A stretch of DNA of 64,000 bases from Egibacteraceae bacterium (GTDB lineage: Bacteria > Actinomycetota > Nitriliruptoria > Euzebyales > Egibacteraceae), in contig JAUJNX010000003.1 in NCBI GenBank assembly GCA_030447925.1, positions 62,001 through 126,000 on the forward strand. The letters are read 5' to 3'. The position numbers were made by a program, and so were the translations under genes. Position 1 is the first letter of the stretch; every line of letters begins with the position of its first letter. The notes under the pieces were generated by a model, which saw only the letters and a program-made list of their open reading frames with translations, was not told the DNA's origin and did not search any database. Shown here piece by piece: positions 50,714 through 59,561 of the stretch.

Positions 50714-53701
50714 GTGCTGAGCATCAGCAAACTCGCGGCCGGCAAGGTCAGCTACTACCTGCGCACCGTCGCCTCCGGCGTCGAGGACTACTACACCGGC
50801 AGCGGCGAGGCGCCGGGCTACTGGACCGGCGCGTCCGCGCAGCGGCTGGGGCTGCACGGCCAGGTCAGCGAACGCGACTTCGTGCGGGTGCTCGCCGGCC
50901 TGGACCCCCGCGACGAGACGCCGCTGACCGGCGCAGGACGTGGACGCAAGCGCACCATCCCCGGCTTCGACGCCACCTTCTCGGCGCCCAAGAGCGTCTC
51001 GCTGCTGTGGGCGCTCGGCGATCCAGGGACCTCCCGCACCGTCCGCCGCGCCCACGACCGCGCCGTCGCCGAGGCGCTGGGCTATCTGGAACGCAACGCC
51101 ACCTCCGTCCGCCGCCGCGGCCAGCAGGTCAAGGCCGAAGGGCTGGTGGGCGCCGCCTTCCGTCACCGCACCAGCCGCGCAGGCGACCCGGCGCTGCACA
51201 CCCACGTCGTGGTCGCGAACCAGGCGTTCACCGTCGACGACGGCGTCTGGCGGACGCTGGACGCCCGGGTGCTCCGCCACCACATGCTGACCGCCGGCTA
51301 CGTCTACCAGGCGGTCCTGCGCCACGACATCGCCCGCGATCTCGGCGCGTCCTGGGGCCCGGTCACCAAGGGTTACGCCGACCTTGCCGGCGTGCCGCGA
51401 CCCCTCATCGAGGCGTTCTCCACCCGCTCGCGCGAGACCCGCAGGCTGCTCGAGGAGCTGGGCGTCACGGGCGCCAAGGCGGCCCAGATGGCCGTGCTGG
51501 CCACCCGGCGGGCCAAGACCAAGCCGCCACCCGGCGCGGTGCTCCCCGCTCCGGGCTCCCGCGACTACCAGGTCGACCCGGGCGGGCTCCAGCAGCACTG
51601 GCTGCAGCAGGCGCACCAGCACGGCTGGACCGGCGAGCGCATCCGCGGGCTGCTGCACGCCCAGCCCCACCGGCCGCCCACACCCGCGGCCGCCGCGGTG
51701 ATCGCCGCCACCCTCGCCGGACTGGACGGGCTCACTGCTCACCACAGCGTGTTCACCCGCCAGGACGCCATCCGGGGATGGGCGCAAGCGCTCGGTCAAG
51801 GCGCCGCGACCGCACAGCAGCTCGAGGGGCTCGCCGACGCGCTGCTGGATGACCGGGCGGGCGCCGTGATCCGCCTCACGCGCGCCGACCCCGACGTCGG
51901 CGGCGCCGACCGCACCGCCGTCGACCAGGTCGTCGACCGGCTCGCGGCCGGTCTGCTGCCCGACGACGCCGCTACCGCCCGCGCGTCGGGCCCGCTGGCC
52001 GAGGCCGTGGGGCGCGCCCTGGCCGCCGGGATGACCGGCGACCAGCTCGTCGCCGCGCTCACCGAACGCGAGCTGCACAGCGCCGACGACCCTGCCGCCG
52101 TGCTCGTCTGGCGCGCCCGCCAGCTCGCGCCGCCACCCTCGGCACCCGCAGGAGGCGGGGTCATCCGCCTCGCCGACGGCACGACGGTGACCGCCCAGCT
52201 CGGCGAGCACCGCTACACCACCCGCGACCTGCTCGCCCTCGAGCAGCGGCTGGTCACCGCCGCGGCCGCGCGGCGCGGGGCTGCAGCCGGGTTCGCGGCG
52301 CCCGACTGTCTCGACCGTGCGCTCGCCGCCGACCCCGGCCTCACCCACGAGCAGGTCGGCATGGTCCGCAACCTCACCGGCACCGGCACCGGCGTCCAGG
52401 TGGTCTACGGTCCCGCCGGCAGCGGCAAGACCCGCGCGCTGGCCGCCGCCCGCGCGGCCTGGCAGGCCAGCGGCGTCGCGGTGGTCGGCACTGCCTTGTC
52501 GGCCCGCGCCGCCGCCGAACTGGCGGACAAGGCCGGCATCCCCTCGGTCACCGTCGCCAAGCTGCTCACGCTCGCCGACCAAGGCGACGGGCTGCCCGCC
52601 GGCGGCGTGCTCATCGTCGACGAGGCGGCGATGGTCGGCACCCGCCAGCTCGCACGGCTGCTGGACCTCGCCGAGCAGGCCCAAGCCAAGATCGTCCTCA
52701 CCGGCGATCACCGTCAGCTCCCCGAGATCGAGGCAGGCGGCGCGTTCCGCCGCCTGCACAGCGACTTGGACCCGGTGGAGCTGACCGCCAACCGGCGTCA
52801 GCAGCGCCGGGAGGACCGCCACGCGCTGGCGCTGCTGCGCGACGGCCGCGTCGAGGAGGCGCTTGCGGCCTTCGCTGAGGACGGCAGCGTCGTGGTGACC
52901 GGTGACGCCGACGACGTGCTCGACCGGATCGTGGGCGACTGGTGGTCCGCTGCCACCGACCCTGACGACGCGGCCGCGCACGGGGTCATGCTCGCCGTGC
53001 GCCGATCCGACGTCGCCGAGCTCAACAGCCGCGCCAGGGCCCGCCTCCGGGAGCTCGGTCGCCTCGCCGGTGATCAGGTGGAGGCGGCGGGCCGGCACTT
53101 CGCCGTGGGCGACGCGGTCGTGTGCACGCGCAACGCCCGCGCGCTCGGCGTCCACAACGGGCTGCGCGGCCGCGTCGTCGCCGTGAACGCCGCCGCCGGC
53201 AGCGTGCAGCTGCGCGGCAACGACGGCGAGCTGCGCGACCTGCCCCGCTCCTACCTCAGCGACGGTCACCTGCTGCACGGCTACGCGATGACCGTCCACC
53301 GCGTCCAGGGCGCCGACCTGCCCAGCGCCTGGGTCCACAGCGGGGTGCTGTACCAGGAGGCCGCCTACACCGCCCTGTCGCGCCACATCCGCACGGTGCG
53401 GCTGTACGAGCAGGCCGCCCGCCCGATCCCCGACTGGGTCGAGCACCCCCAGGTCCTCGCCGAGGACCCGCGCACACCGCTGCAGCGGCTGACCCACACC
53501 GTCTCGGTGTCGCATGCCCAGCGCCTCGCGCTGGACCACCTGGACGACGACCTCACTGTCCTGGGCGACGCCGACCGCGAGGGCCTCCACGCGCTGCTCG
53601 CAGCCGCCCTCGACGATCGTCTCGCACGACCGCAGCCACAGCGGTCTGCCCCTCCAGCGGCCGTACCGGCGTCCAGCCCTGACATCGAGCTAACGCCGTG
53701 A
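50714..53701 (+). CDS. MobF-family conjugative relaxase-helicase
   Basis: A 995-residue protein from GTG 50714. The TrwC relaxase domain (residues ~1-290) has tyrosines near residue 14 (KVSYYLRTVA), GFDATFSAPKSVSLLWAL, and the histidine triad ALHTHVVVAN near residue 161. The helicase domain starts near 535: VVYGPAGSGKTRAL (Walker A ~566), VLIVDEAAMVGTRQL (Walker B ~635), VLTGDHRQLPEIEAGGAFRRL, and MTVHRVQGADLPSAWVH with YTALSRH near the end. It nicks the origin, stays on the 5' end and unwinds the strand for export. The nick site itself was not identified. Confidence 0.95.
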   Translation: MLSISKLAAGKVSYYLRTVASGVEDYYTGSGEAPGYWTGASAQRLGLHGQVSERDFVRVLAGLDPRDETPLTGAGRGRKRTIPGFDATFSAPKSVSLLWALGDPGTSRTVRRAHDRAVAEALGYLERNATSVRRRGQQVKAEGLVGAAFRHRTSRAGDPALHTHVVVANQAFTVDDGVWRTLDARVLRHHMLTAGYVYQAVLRHDIARDLGASWGPVTKGYADLAGVPRPLIEAFSTRSRETRRLLEELGVTGAKAAQMAVLATRRAKTKPPPGAVLPAPGSRDYQVDPGGLQQHWLQQAHQHGWTGERIRGLLHAQPHRPPTPAAAAVIAATLAGLDGLTAHHSVFTRQDAIRGWAQALGQGAATAQQLEGLADALLDDRAGAVIRLTRADPDVGGADRTAVDQVVDRLAAGLLPDDAATARASGPLAEAVGRALAAGMTGDQLVAALTERELHSADDPAAVLVWRARQLAPPPSAPAGGGVIRLADGTTVTAQLGEHRYTTRDLLALEQRLVTAAAARRGAAAGFAAPDCLDRALAADPGLTHEQVGMVRNLTGTGTGVQVVYGPAGSGKTRALAAARAAWQASGVAVVGTALSARAAAELADKAGIPSVTVAKLLTLADQGDGLPAGGVLIVDEAAMVGTRQLARLLDLAEQAQAKIVLTGDHRQLPEIEAGGAFRRLHSDLDPVELTANRRQQRREDRHALALLRDGRVEEALAAFAEDGSVVVTGDADDVLDRIVGDWWSAATDPDDAAAHGVMLAVRRSDVAELNSRARARLRELGRLAGDQVEAAGRHFAVGDAVVCTRNARALGVHNGLRGRVVAVNAAAGSVQLRGNDGELRDLPRSYLSDGHLLHGYAMTVHRVQGADLPSAWVHSGVLYQEAAYTALSRHIRTVRLYEQAARPIPDWVEHPQVLAEDPRTPLQRLTHTVSVSHAQRLALDHLDDDLTVLGDADREGLHALLAAALDDRLARPQPQRSAPPAAVPASSPDIELTP

Positions 53702-53736
53702 AGGCCGGTCGTGCCCGGAGAGGCCGCCCGAGCAAC

Positions 53737-53952
53737 TCACGGACCGTCGAGGTCGACATCCTCTTCCGGGAGACGGCCCGTGCGGTCGGCCCACAGCACG
53801 GCGGTAGTCCTCCACCAAAGGGGGACACCAGAGATCACCCCGTCTGGCGTGGGTAGCACCCCGCGCTGCCGCCACTTCTTCACCGTGTCGGCCTCAACCC
53901 CGCAGAGGTCCGCGATCTGCTGTGGACCGAAGACCTGCTCGGCCAGAGTCAT
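53737..53952 (-). CDS. 71-residue HTH protein
   Basis: ATG 53952 encodes TLAEQVFGPQQIADLCGVEADTVKKWRQRGVLPTPDGVISGVPLWWRTTAVLWADRTGRLP: a short MerR/AlpA-like helix-turn-helix with a wing. It is likely a regulator of the relaxase operon or of the neighbouring non-coding repeats. It is convergent with the relaxase gene. Confidence 0.7.
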   Translation of the reverse strand: MTLAEQVFGPQQIADLCGVEADTVKKWRQRGVLPTPDGVISGVPLWWRTTAVLWADRTGRLPEEDVDLDGP

Positions 53953-54329
53953 GCGTGTGCCCGCCCTGCGTTCCACGTGCCCCTCCCCACCGACCCTGCG
54001 ACCAGAAGCTCGTCCCCCGCAGGAGGACGCTTCTGACAGCTTCCCAGCCACCCGCCCGTAGTTGTACGCCTCCGGCACTGACGGTGGACGGCCCGAGGAA
54101 GGCTGCGACGCCGCCGAACAGGCCGCCGTCTCCACGTGGGCGCGCACCGCGGGGAGCGACGTTGCGCATCCGCCCGGTCGCATCCTCCCGCCCCCCCGTC
54201 GCATCGTCCCGGGGACACGGGGCGCATCCTGGTCGCCTCCAGTCGGTCGCTGGTTGAGTCCCCACGGCCGCATCGACCTGCCGACCCACATGCGGCGTCT
54301 GCCCCCACGACCGCCCTACCGGGGCATCG
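53953..54329. other. 377-bp non-coding region with GATGCGACC-type repeats
   Basis: No convincing gene. It contains GGTCGCATCC (54176-54185), GTCGCATCG (54198-54206) and several GCGCATCC and GCATCG variants. It separates the two small DNA-binding proteins at 53737 and 54330, either of which could bind here. Confidence 0.55.
54176..54206. repeat. GATGCGACC repeats, cluster 2
   Basis: One exact inverted copy (GGTCGCATC, 54176-54184) and a near copy (GTCGCATCG, 54198-54206), with further partial matches around 54150-54260. Part of the element-wide family. Confidence 0.6.
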
Positions 54330-54542
54330 TCACCGCACGACGTCAGCCGGGCCCGCGCCGGCTGGCCCGTCGGCCTGCGCGCGGGCCAGGTGGGCGTCAA
54401 CCGCCGCGCGGACCTCCGCCGCCACCGTGGTCCGCCGTGCGTCGGCCAGGGCCCGCAGCGCCTCGACCTGCTCCGGATCGAAGCCGGTCACCAGACGCTC
54501 GGTGAACCGCGGCGCCGGACCCCGCCGCCGCTGCTCGGCCAT
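54330..54542 (-). CDS. ribbon-helix-helix-type protein
   Basis: A 70-residue protein: RFTERLVTGFDPEQVEALRALADARRTTVAAEVRAAVDAHLARAQ has the strand-helix-helix order of CopG/Arc repressors. It is divergent from the ParB-like gene across 155 AT-richer bases containing the 54650 box. It is probably a regulator of that operon or of copy/partition functions. Confidence 0.7.
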   Translation of the reverse strand: MAEQRRRGPAPRFTERLVTGFDPEQVEALRALADARRTTVAAEVRAAVDAHLARAQADGPAGAGPADVVR

Positions 54543-54649
54543 CCCTGCCCCCCAATACCACTCGACGCACCCGCCCCGGCAACTTCGCCATCACAGTATC
54601 AGCAAGAAGATGCAGATGTTCACCACTCTCCGCTTGCCGCCTCCTTTCT

Positions 54650-54679
54650 CTGATGCTAGAGTTATATCATAGATAAGGC
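54650..54679 (+). promoter_or_regulatory. AT-rich box upstream of the ParB-like gene
   Basis: The 30-bp stretch containing TGATGCTAGAGTTATATCAT matches the box at 56440-56469 in 23 of 30 positions. It lies 19 bases upstream of the ParB-like start (54698) and is strikingly AT-rich for this window. It is probably a promoter with an operator. Confidence 0.65.
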
Positions 54680-54697
54680 ACGGATAGAGAGGCGGGC

Positions 54698-56284
54698 ATG
54701 GAGGCGGCAGTGGCGGGGACCGTGCTGCAGGAGGTCGACCCGCGCTTGCTGCTGGTCGACGCCAACGTCCGCATCGACGCGCGGCTGGACGCCGCGTTCG
54801 TGCAGGACATCCGCGAGCGGGGGGTGCGGCAGCCGATCACGGCGAACCCGACGGCGGACGGCCGGCTGCGGGTCAAGACCGGGCACCGCAGGACGCTGGC
54901 CGCGATCGAGGCGCGGTGCGCGACTGTGCCGGTGCTGGTCACGCCCGCCGAGGGCAGCGAAGTGGACCGCATCGTGGATCAGTGGGCCGAGAACGAGCAC
55001 CGGCTGGCGCTGACCGCCGCCGAGCGGGTCGGCGTGGTGGAGCAGCTCACCGCCTTCGGCCTGGGCGCCGCGCAGGTCGCCAAGCGCCTCAAGGTCAAGC
55101 GCGCCGTGGTCGACGCTGCCGTCGCCGCCGCCGCGAGTGACCTGGCCAAGGCGGCCGCCCAGCGCTACGCCGTTCTCACCCTGGAGCAGGCCGCGGTGCT
55201 GGCCGAGTTCGACCAGGACCCCGAGACGGTCAAGGCGCTGGTGGCCGCTGCGCACGAGTCGCCGGGCAGCTTCGACCACGTGGCGCAGCGCGCCCGCGAC
55301 GACCGCGAGCAGGCGGCCCGCGAGCAGGCGGCCCGCGACGCGATCGCCGCCAGCGGGGTCACGGTGGTGGACGGCGCCCCGCCGTGGTTCCACTACGACG
55401 GCCCCAGCCGCAAGCTCAGCGACCTCCTCGACAGCGAGGGGACCGAGCTGACCGCCGCCCGCCACGCCGACTGCCCCGGCCATGCAGCCCACCTCGGGGT
55501 GCGCCGCGGGGAGTGGACCGACGAGGAGGCGGCGACGGTGCTGGTGCACGACGAGCCCGGGCACCCCAACGCCGACGACCTGGACCCCGACGACGACCTG
55601 TACGACGACGAGGACCCCGACGACCACGACGGTGGCGCGACGGCCGAGCGGCGCTACCAGGCCCGCTACGCCGCGATCTACGTGTGCACCGACTACGCAG
55701 CCCACGGCCACCGGCCGCGCTGGGAGACGGGCGGAGGCGCCGGTGCGTCGGCGCCTGCCGCGCGCACCGAGGCCGAGGAGCAGCAGCAGCGTGAGGCCGC
55801 CCGCGCCGAGCGGCGCCGGGTCATCGACAACAACAAGGCCTGGCGGTCCGCCGAGACGGTCCGCCGGGCGCACCTGCAAACCCTGGTGAAGGCCAAGACG
55901 CCGCCGAAGGACGCCCCGGTGTGGGTGGCGCGCATGCTGGCCTCCGCCCCCTACGAGTTCACCCGGCAGGCCAACGAGGGCCACCCGCTGGCCTGCGAGC
56001 TGCTCGGGGTCGAGCGCCATCTCAGCTACCGCGCCGCCACGGGTCCCGGGCTGCTCGAGCTGCTCGACGGCGCCACCCCCGCCCGCGCGCAGGTGATCAG
56101 CCTCGGGCTGATCCTCGCCGCCTTGGAGGCCGCCACCGGCACCCACTCCTGGCGTCAGGTCAGCGGCGTCACCGCCTCCTACCTGAACTTCCTCGGCGAG
56201 CACGGCTACACCCTGTCCGATGTCGAGCGGCTCGCCTGCGGCGACGACGTCACCCCCGACCCCGTCTCCGAGCCGGACGCCTGA
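54698..56284 (+). CDS. ParB/RepB-like nuclease-domain protein
   Basis: A 528-residue protein. The ParB N-terminal domain reads NVRIDARLDAAFVQDIRERGVRQPITANPTADGRLRVKTGHRRTLAAI (the G-x-R-R box). It is followed by RIVDQWAENEHRLALTAAERVGVVEQLTAFGLGAAQVAKRLKVKRAVV, the HTH. A highly acidic stretch (DDLDPDDDLYDDEDPDDHDGG) lies near residue 300, then helices. No ParA is encoded in the window. It may organise DNA at the GATGCGACC repeats, or act as a regulator. The N-terminus is clear; the C-terminal half has no recognised family. Confidence 0.85.
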   Translation: MEAAVAGTVLQEVDPRLLLVDANVRIDARLDAAFVQDIRERGVRQPITANPTADGRLRVKTGHRRTLAAIEARCATVPVLVTPAEGSEVDRIVDQWAENEHRLALTAAERVGVVEQLTAFGLGAAQVAKRLKVKRAVVDAAVAAAASDLAKAAAQRYAVLTLEQAAVLAEFDQDPETVKALVAAAHESPGSFDHVAQRARDDREQAAREQAARDAIAASGVTVVDGAPPWFHYDGPSRKLSDLLDSEGTELTAARHADCPGHAAHLGVRRGEWTDEEAATVLVHDEPGHPNADDLDPDDDLYDDEDPDDHDGGATAERRYQARYAAIYVCTDYAAHGHRPRWETGGGAGASAPAARTEAEEQQQREAARAERRRVIDNNKAWRSAETVRRAHLQTLVKAKTPPKDAPVWVARMLASAPYEFTRQANEGHPLACELLGVERHLSYRAATGPGLLELLDGATPARAQVISLGLILAALEAATGTHSWRQVSGVTASYLNFLGEHGYTLSDVERLACGDDVTPDPVSEPDA

Positions 56285-56439
56285 CAACGCCCGCGAGAGG
56301 GGGTCGGCCCTTGCGGCCGCCCTCTGCCCGCGTTGCTCCCGCCGGTGCACCGCGCGGGCTGGGTGGGCGAGCGACGGCAGCCCGAACAGGAACCCCGCCC
56401 GCCCCCGCCACACGGGGCGCTACTTGCTCCCACTAAACC

Positions 56440-56469
56440 TTGATGCTATAGTTATAGCAGAAATAACGG
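56440..56469 (+). promoter_or_regulatory. AT-rich box with palindrome, second copy
   Basis: It contains TGCTATA-GT-TATAGCA (56444-56459), a perfect 7-bp inverted repeat, within a 30-bp stretch that matches the 54650 box at 23 of 30 positions. It lies 19 bases upstream of the 56489 gene, the same distance as in the first copy. It is likely the same promoter/operator used twice. Confidence 0.7.
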
Positions 56470-56488
56470 GTGGACGAAGGGGGCGGGC

Positions 56489-56749
56489 GTGAGCAGCAGC
56501 GCAGCGGTGGACGACGTCGACGGCGACGAGCACGTCATCGAGGAGCACGTGAAGGTCTATCTCGTGCGACGCGGCGACCGGTGGGTCATCGACCCGGTTT
56601 CCGACGACGGCTACCCGCTGGACGGGCTGGAGGACGGCCCGTCCTGCAACGTCGGCCACCGCTGCGACCTGCCGCACCCCGACGACAGCCCCGCGCTGCC
56701 GACCATGCGCCAGCTGCTGCACCTCATGCAGGACCACTACCTCCGGTGA
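56489..56749 (+). CDS. 86-residue hypothetical protein
   Basis: The start after GGGGGCGGGC gives SSSAAVDDVDGDEHVIEEHVKVYLVRRGDRWVIDPVSDDGYPLDGLEDGPSCNVGHRCDLPHPDD and a C-terminal helix. A strand-rich centre and two cysteines are present. No family is recognised. It is controlled by the repeated AT-rich box and followed closely by two more small genes. Confidence 0.6.
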   Translation: MSSSAAVDDVDGDEHVIEEHVKVYLVRRGDRWVIDPVSDDGYPLDGLEDGPSCNVGHRCDLPHPDDSPALPTMRQLLHLMQDHYLR

Positions 56750-56778
56750 GCGGCCGGAGCCGAGACAAGGGGACGGGC

Positions 56779-57165
56779 ATGGCCGAGCTTCAAGTGACGG
56801 TGCTGCACAACTACGCGCTCGAGCGCTTCCTGCGGCCCGAGCCCACCTACGAGGACGGCGACTGGCTGCGCCGGGTGTTCGACGCCCGGGTGGAGGCGGA
56901 CCACGTCGACGCCGGCGGCCTTGCGGTGGCGCTGGAGGTGGCCTACGCGTTGACCAACAGCCACCCCGCCGAGCTGCTCGTCGACGCCCGCTACCGCGCC
57001 CAGGTCGCCGCCTACCGCGCCGAGAGGCTGCGCTCGACCAGCGTCGGTGACGTCCTGGTCGTGGGCGAGGCCGCCTACGCGGTCGACCGGTTCGGGTTCG
57101 CCCACCTCGACCGACAGCCCACTTGGCACGACGGGTGCCCGGGGGCCGAGGGGACGGCGCGATGA
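56779..57165 (+). CDS. 128-residue hypothetical protein
   Basis: A soluble alpha/beta protein (AELQVTVLHNYALERFLRPEPTYEDGDWLRRVFDARVEADHVDAGGLAVALEVAYALTN, RSTSVGDVLVVGEAAYAVDRFGFAHL). The tail has aromatic and cysteine residues. No family is recognised. It overlaps the next gene by four bases. Confidence 0.6.
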   Translation: MAELQVTVLHNYALERFLRPEPTYEDGDWLRRVFDARVEADHVDAGGLAVALEVAYALTNSHPAELLVDARYRAQVAAYRAERLRSTSVGDVLVVGEAAYAVDRFGFAHLDRQPTWHDGCPGAEGTAR

Positions 57166-57545
57166 GCTGCCAGGAGTGGACCGGTGTCCGCCGCATCGAC
57201 CTCGGCGACGGCGCGGCCGACCGCTGGACCACCGACTGCCAAACCTGCGGCTGGTTCGGCCCCGATCGCACGACTCGCCCGCAGTCCGACGCCGACGCCG
57301 ACGCCGACGCCGAGGCGCACTGCGGCGGTGGATACCACCCACCCGGCCCGGACTGCGACGAGCTCGACCCGCCGGAGCCGCACCGGTGCCACGCCACCGC
57401 GTGCGCCCACGAGACCATGACCCTTGAGCAGTGGCGCAGCGACCCGTACCGCCACACCGGGCTCGACTGGCAGCCCTACGTCCTGCGCTTCGTGCCGGGC
57501 GCCGGTACCTGCCTGGTTCCGGTGCAGATCATCGAGCCGACCTAG
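57162..57545 (+). CDS. 127-residue cysteine/histidine-rich hypothetical protein
   Basis: It contains CQTCGWFGPD, HCGGGYHPPGPDCDEL, and HRCHATACAHE, which could bind zinc. A four-fold GACGCC tandem repeat encodes alternating Asp-Ala in the middle. The C-terminus is strand-rich (WQPYVLRFVPGAGTCLVPVQII). Last gene before the repeat-rich non-coding region. Confidence 0.6.
   Translation: MSCQEWTGVRRIDLGDGAADRWTTDCQTCGWFGPDRTTRPQSDADADADAEAHCGGGYHPPGPDCDELDPPEPHRCHATACAHETMTLEQWRSDPYRHTGLDWQPYVLRFVPGAGTCLVPVQIIEPT
57288..57311 (+). repeat. (GACGCC)4 tandem repeat in coding sequence
   Basis: Four perfect hexamers encoding Asp-Ala pairs within the 57162 gene. Such a tract is prone to length change in multiples of two residues without losing frame. 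Confidence 0.7.
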
Positions 57546-58134
57546 CAGGGGCCCCCGCGACGCCGTCGCGGGTCGCATCGACACCAGCGAAGCGACCCGC
57601 GAGCGGGGTGCTGCGACCCGCGACGCACGCGATGCGACCCGCGACCGGCACGTGACGACCACGATGCGACCCGTCCCCAGGGACGATGCGACCGGGCGGG
57701 TCGCGTCGACCCGCGCACCCTACGGCACGCGACCGCGCGGGTCGCACCGTAAGGGGCCGGGGATTGACGCGCTGACGATGGGGCGCGCGGCCGCTGGGGT
57801 GGCGTGGTGGCGACCTCGCAGCCGGCGCCGCGGCGAAGGTGGCGACCAGGCGAGCCAGAGGGCTTCGCGAAGGCCCCGCGGGCGTCCGCCGCCCGTAGCG
57901 CACGAAGGCGCCGCGCGGTACCCGGCAAGGCGCAGTGAACCTTCGTCGCACGGGGCGCCCGAGCTTCGCGGCTCCTCGCCGATGGGCCGTCGCCTTCGCC
58001 TCGGCGGCCCAGCCCCAGCGCGCTCCCGCGTCACCCGCCCCCGCGCAGCACGCGAGCTGCGCGGGACTGCGGCGCCCTCGCACGCCGCCCGCGCGGTCAC
58101 CTCGACCCCGCCGGAGGCTCCCCGTCGGCACGGC
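57546..58134. other. 589-bp non-coding region rich in GATGCGACC repeats
   Basis: No gene is supported on either strand. The first 200 bases are packed with GATGCGACC and GCGACCCG variants in both orientations. The rest is arginine-codon-like G/C sequence up to the IS5-type element. It could be an origin, a partition site or an oriT; the sequence alone does not decide. Confidence 0.6.
57571..57693. repeat. GATGCGACC repeats, cluster 3 (densest)
   Basis: Exact copies at 57571-57579 (inverted), 57631-57639, 57663-57671 and 57685-57693 (direct), plus TGCGACCCG, GCGACCCGC and GGGTCGC variants between them. Four exact copies in 123 bp. Confidence 0.8.
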
Positions 58135-58138
58135 CTAG

Positions 58139-59212
58139 GGCGTGTCTGACGAAGGTGGTTGCGCGGGTTTGGGGGTGCGGGCCGGTAGACCGGCGGCATG
58201 CAGAGTCGTCATGATCTTTCGGATGCGGAGTGGGCGGTGATCGAGCCGTTGCTGCCGGATGCCACGCCGCGGCGGGGGGGCCGGTGGCGGGATCACCGGC
58301 AGGTGGTCAACGGGGTGGTGTGGCGGGCCCGGACGGGGTGTCCGTGGCGGGACTTGCCGCCTGGGTATGGGCCGTGGCAGACGGTGTATGAGCGGCATCG
58401 CCGCTGGTCTGGCGACGGGACGTGGGAGCGGGTGCTGGACGGGCTGCGGGTCGGCTGTGACGCCGGGGAGGGCGAGTGGACGGTGGGGATCGACTCGACG
58501 GTGGTGCGGGCGCATCAGCACGCCGCCGGCGCCCGCCACGCCCCGCCCGCCGACGTGCCCGCCGCCCGGCTGGTCGGCGTGCTGGAGGGTGTGGCGGGAC
58601 CCTCCGGTCCCACAGGGGGCGCTACCGAATCACAACGATCCGCCGCCTGACCGCACTGACGGTGACGTTGGTGACCGCCGGTCGCGGCGGCGGGCGGATC
58701 GGGAGGGGATCGGGCGGTCCCGCGGCGGGCTGAGCACCAAGATCCATCTGCTGGCCGACGCCCGCGCCAGGCCGCTGGCCAGGGTCACCACCGCCGGCCA
58801 GCGCGGCGACGCGCTGGCCGCCGGGCCGCTGCTGGACCGGCTCAAGGTCCGCCGGCCAGGGCGGGGCCGCCCGCGGACCCGGCCGGGCCGGCTGCTGGGC
58901 GACAAGGCCTACTCCAACCGGGCGCTACGCGCCCAGCTGCGCGCCGGCGCGTCCGGGCGGTGATCCCCGAACCGGCCGACCAGCAGGCCAACCGGCGCCG
59001 CCGCGGCAGCACCGGCGGCCGCCCTCCCGTCTTTGACGCCCAGGTCTACAAGCAGCGCAACAGCACCGAGCGGTGCGTCAACAAGATCAAGGCCTACCGG
59101 GCGGTCGCGATGCGCACCGACAAACGCCTGTACGTCTTCGAAGGCACCATCGACGTCGCCTCCATCGCATCTGGACCCGCGACCTCACCCGCCACCATCC
59201 GTCAGACACGCT
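58139..59212 (+). mobile_element. IS5-type insertion sequence (about 1074 bp) with CTAG duplications
   Basis: The left end GGCGTGTCTGACGAAGGTGG (58139-58158) and the right end, which on the minus strand reads AGCGTGTCTGACGGATGGTGG (59212-59192), are terminal inverted repeats. CTAG flanks both sides (58135-58138 and 59213-59216), fitting a target duplication used by several IS5 subgroups. The single transposase gene is frame-broken, so the copy is probably immobile on its own. Confidence 0.85.
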
Positions 59213-59216
59213 CTAG
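58198..59216 (+). pseudogene. IS5-family transposase, frame broken at three places
   Basis: The first frame gives SRHDLSDAEWAVIEPLLPDATPRRGGRWRDHRQVVNGVVWRARTGCPWRDLPPGYGPWQTVYERHRRW and VGIDSTVVRAHQHAAG, the IS5/DUF4096 N-terminus with a catalytic aspartate. After a break near 58600-58690 it continues GRSRGGLSTKIHLLADARARPLARVTTAGQRGDA and RLLGDKAYSNRA. After 58960: VIPEPADQQANRRRRG and RCVNKIKAYRAVAMRTDKRLYVFEGTIDVASI (third catalytic residue region). After a break near 59166: RIWTRDLTRHHPSDTL with TAG at 59214. All domains are present but in pieces. Confidence 0.85.
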
Positions 59217-59561
59217 CCGCCGCGTCGACGGCGCGCTCAGGCCGCCTCCAAACGCCCCGCGCCTCTGGCCCTCTGCATCGCACCGGACGCCCTGCGCCGC
59301 TCCGAAGGCCGTCCTGACGCGCAGGACGGCACGCCCGGCCTGCGAGGCCCCGCCGTCGCGCACGCTCCCCGCCGCGCCCGTCCCAAGATCCCCTCGAGCG
59401 CGCAGCGCGTCCGACGCTCCGGCGCGCGACCGGCCCTCCTGACCGTCCGGACCGCCATCCTTCGCGCGAGGACTGACCGCCGCGCCCATCGGCGGTCAGC
59501 ATCGATCTGCTAGGCCTCCCGCCAGCCGCCCGTCCTCCTCGGCGCGGCTCCGGCCGCCGCG

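Noticed and set aside
50534-53590. A 1018-codon minus-strand frame opposite the relaxase
   Set aside because: Shadow of the MobF relaxase; low-complexity composition and no family resemblance.
54662-56413. A 583-codon minus-strand frame opposite the ParB-like gene
   Set aside because: Shadow; the plus strand has the ParB box and a good promoter region.
57571-57693. CRISPR array
   Set aside because: The repeated unit is only about 9 bases, the spacing is irregular and both orientations occur; no cas genes are present.
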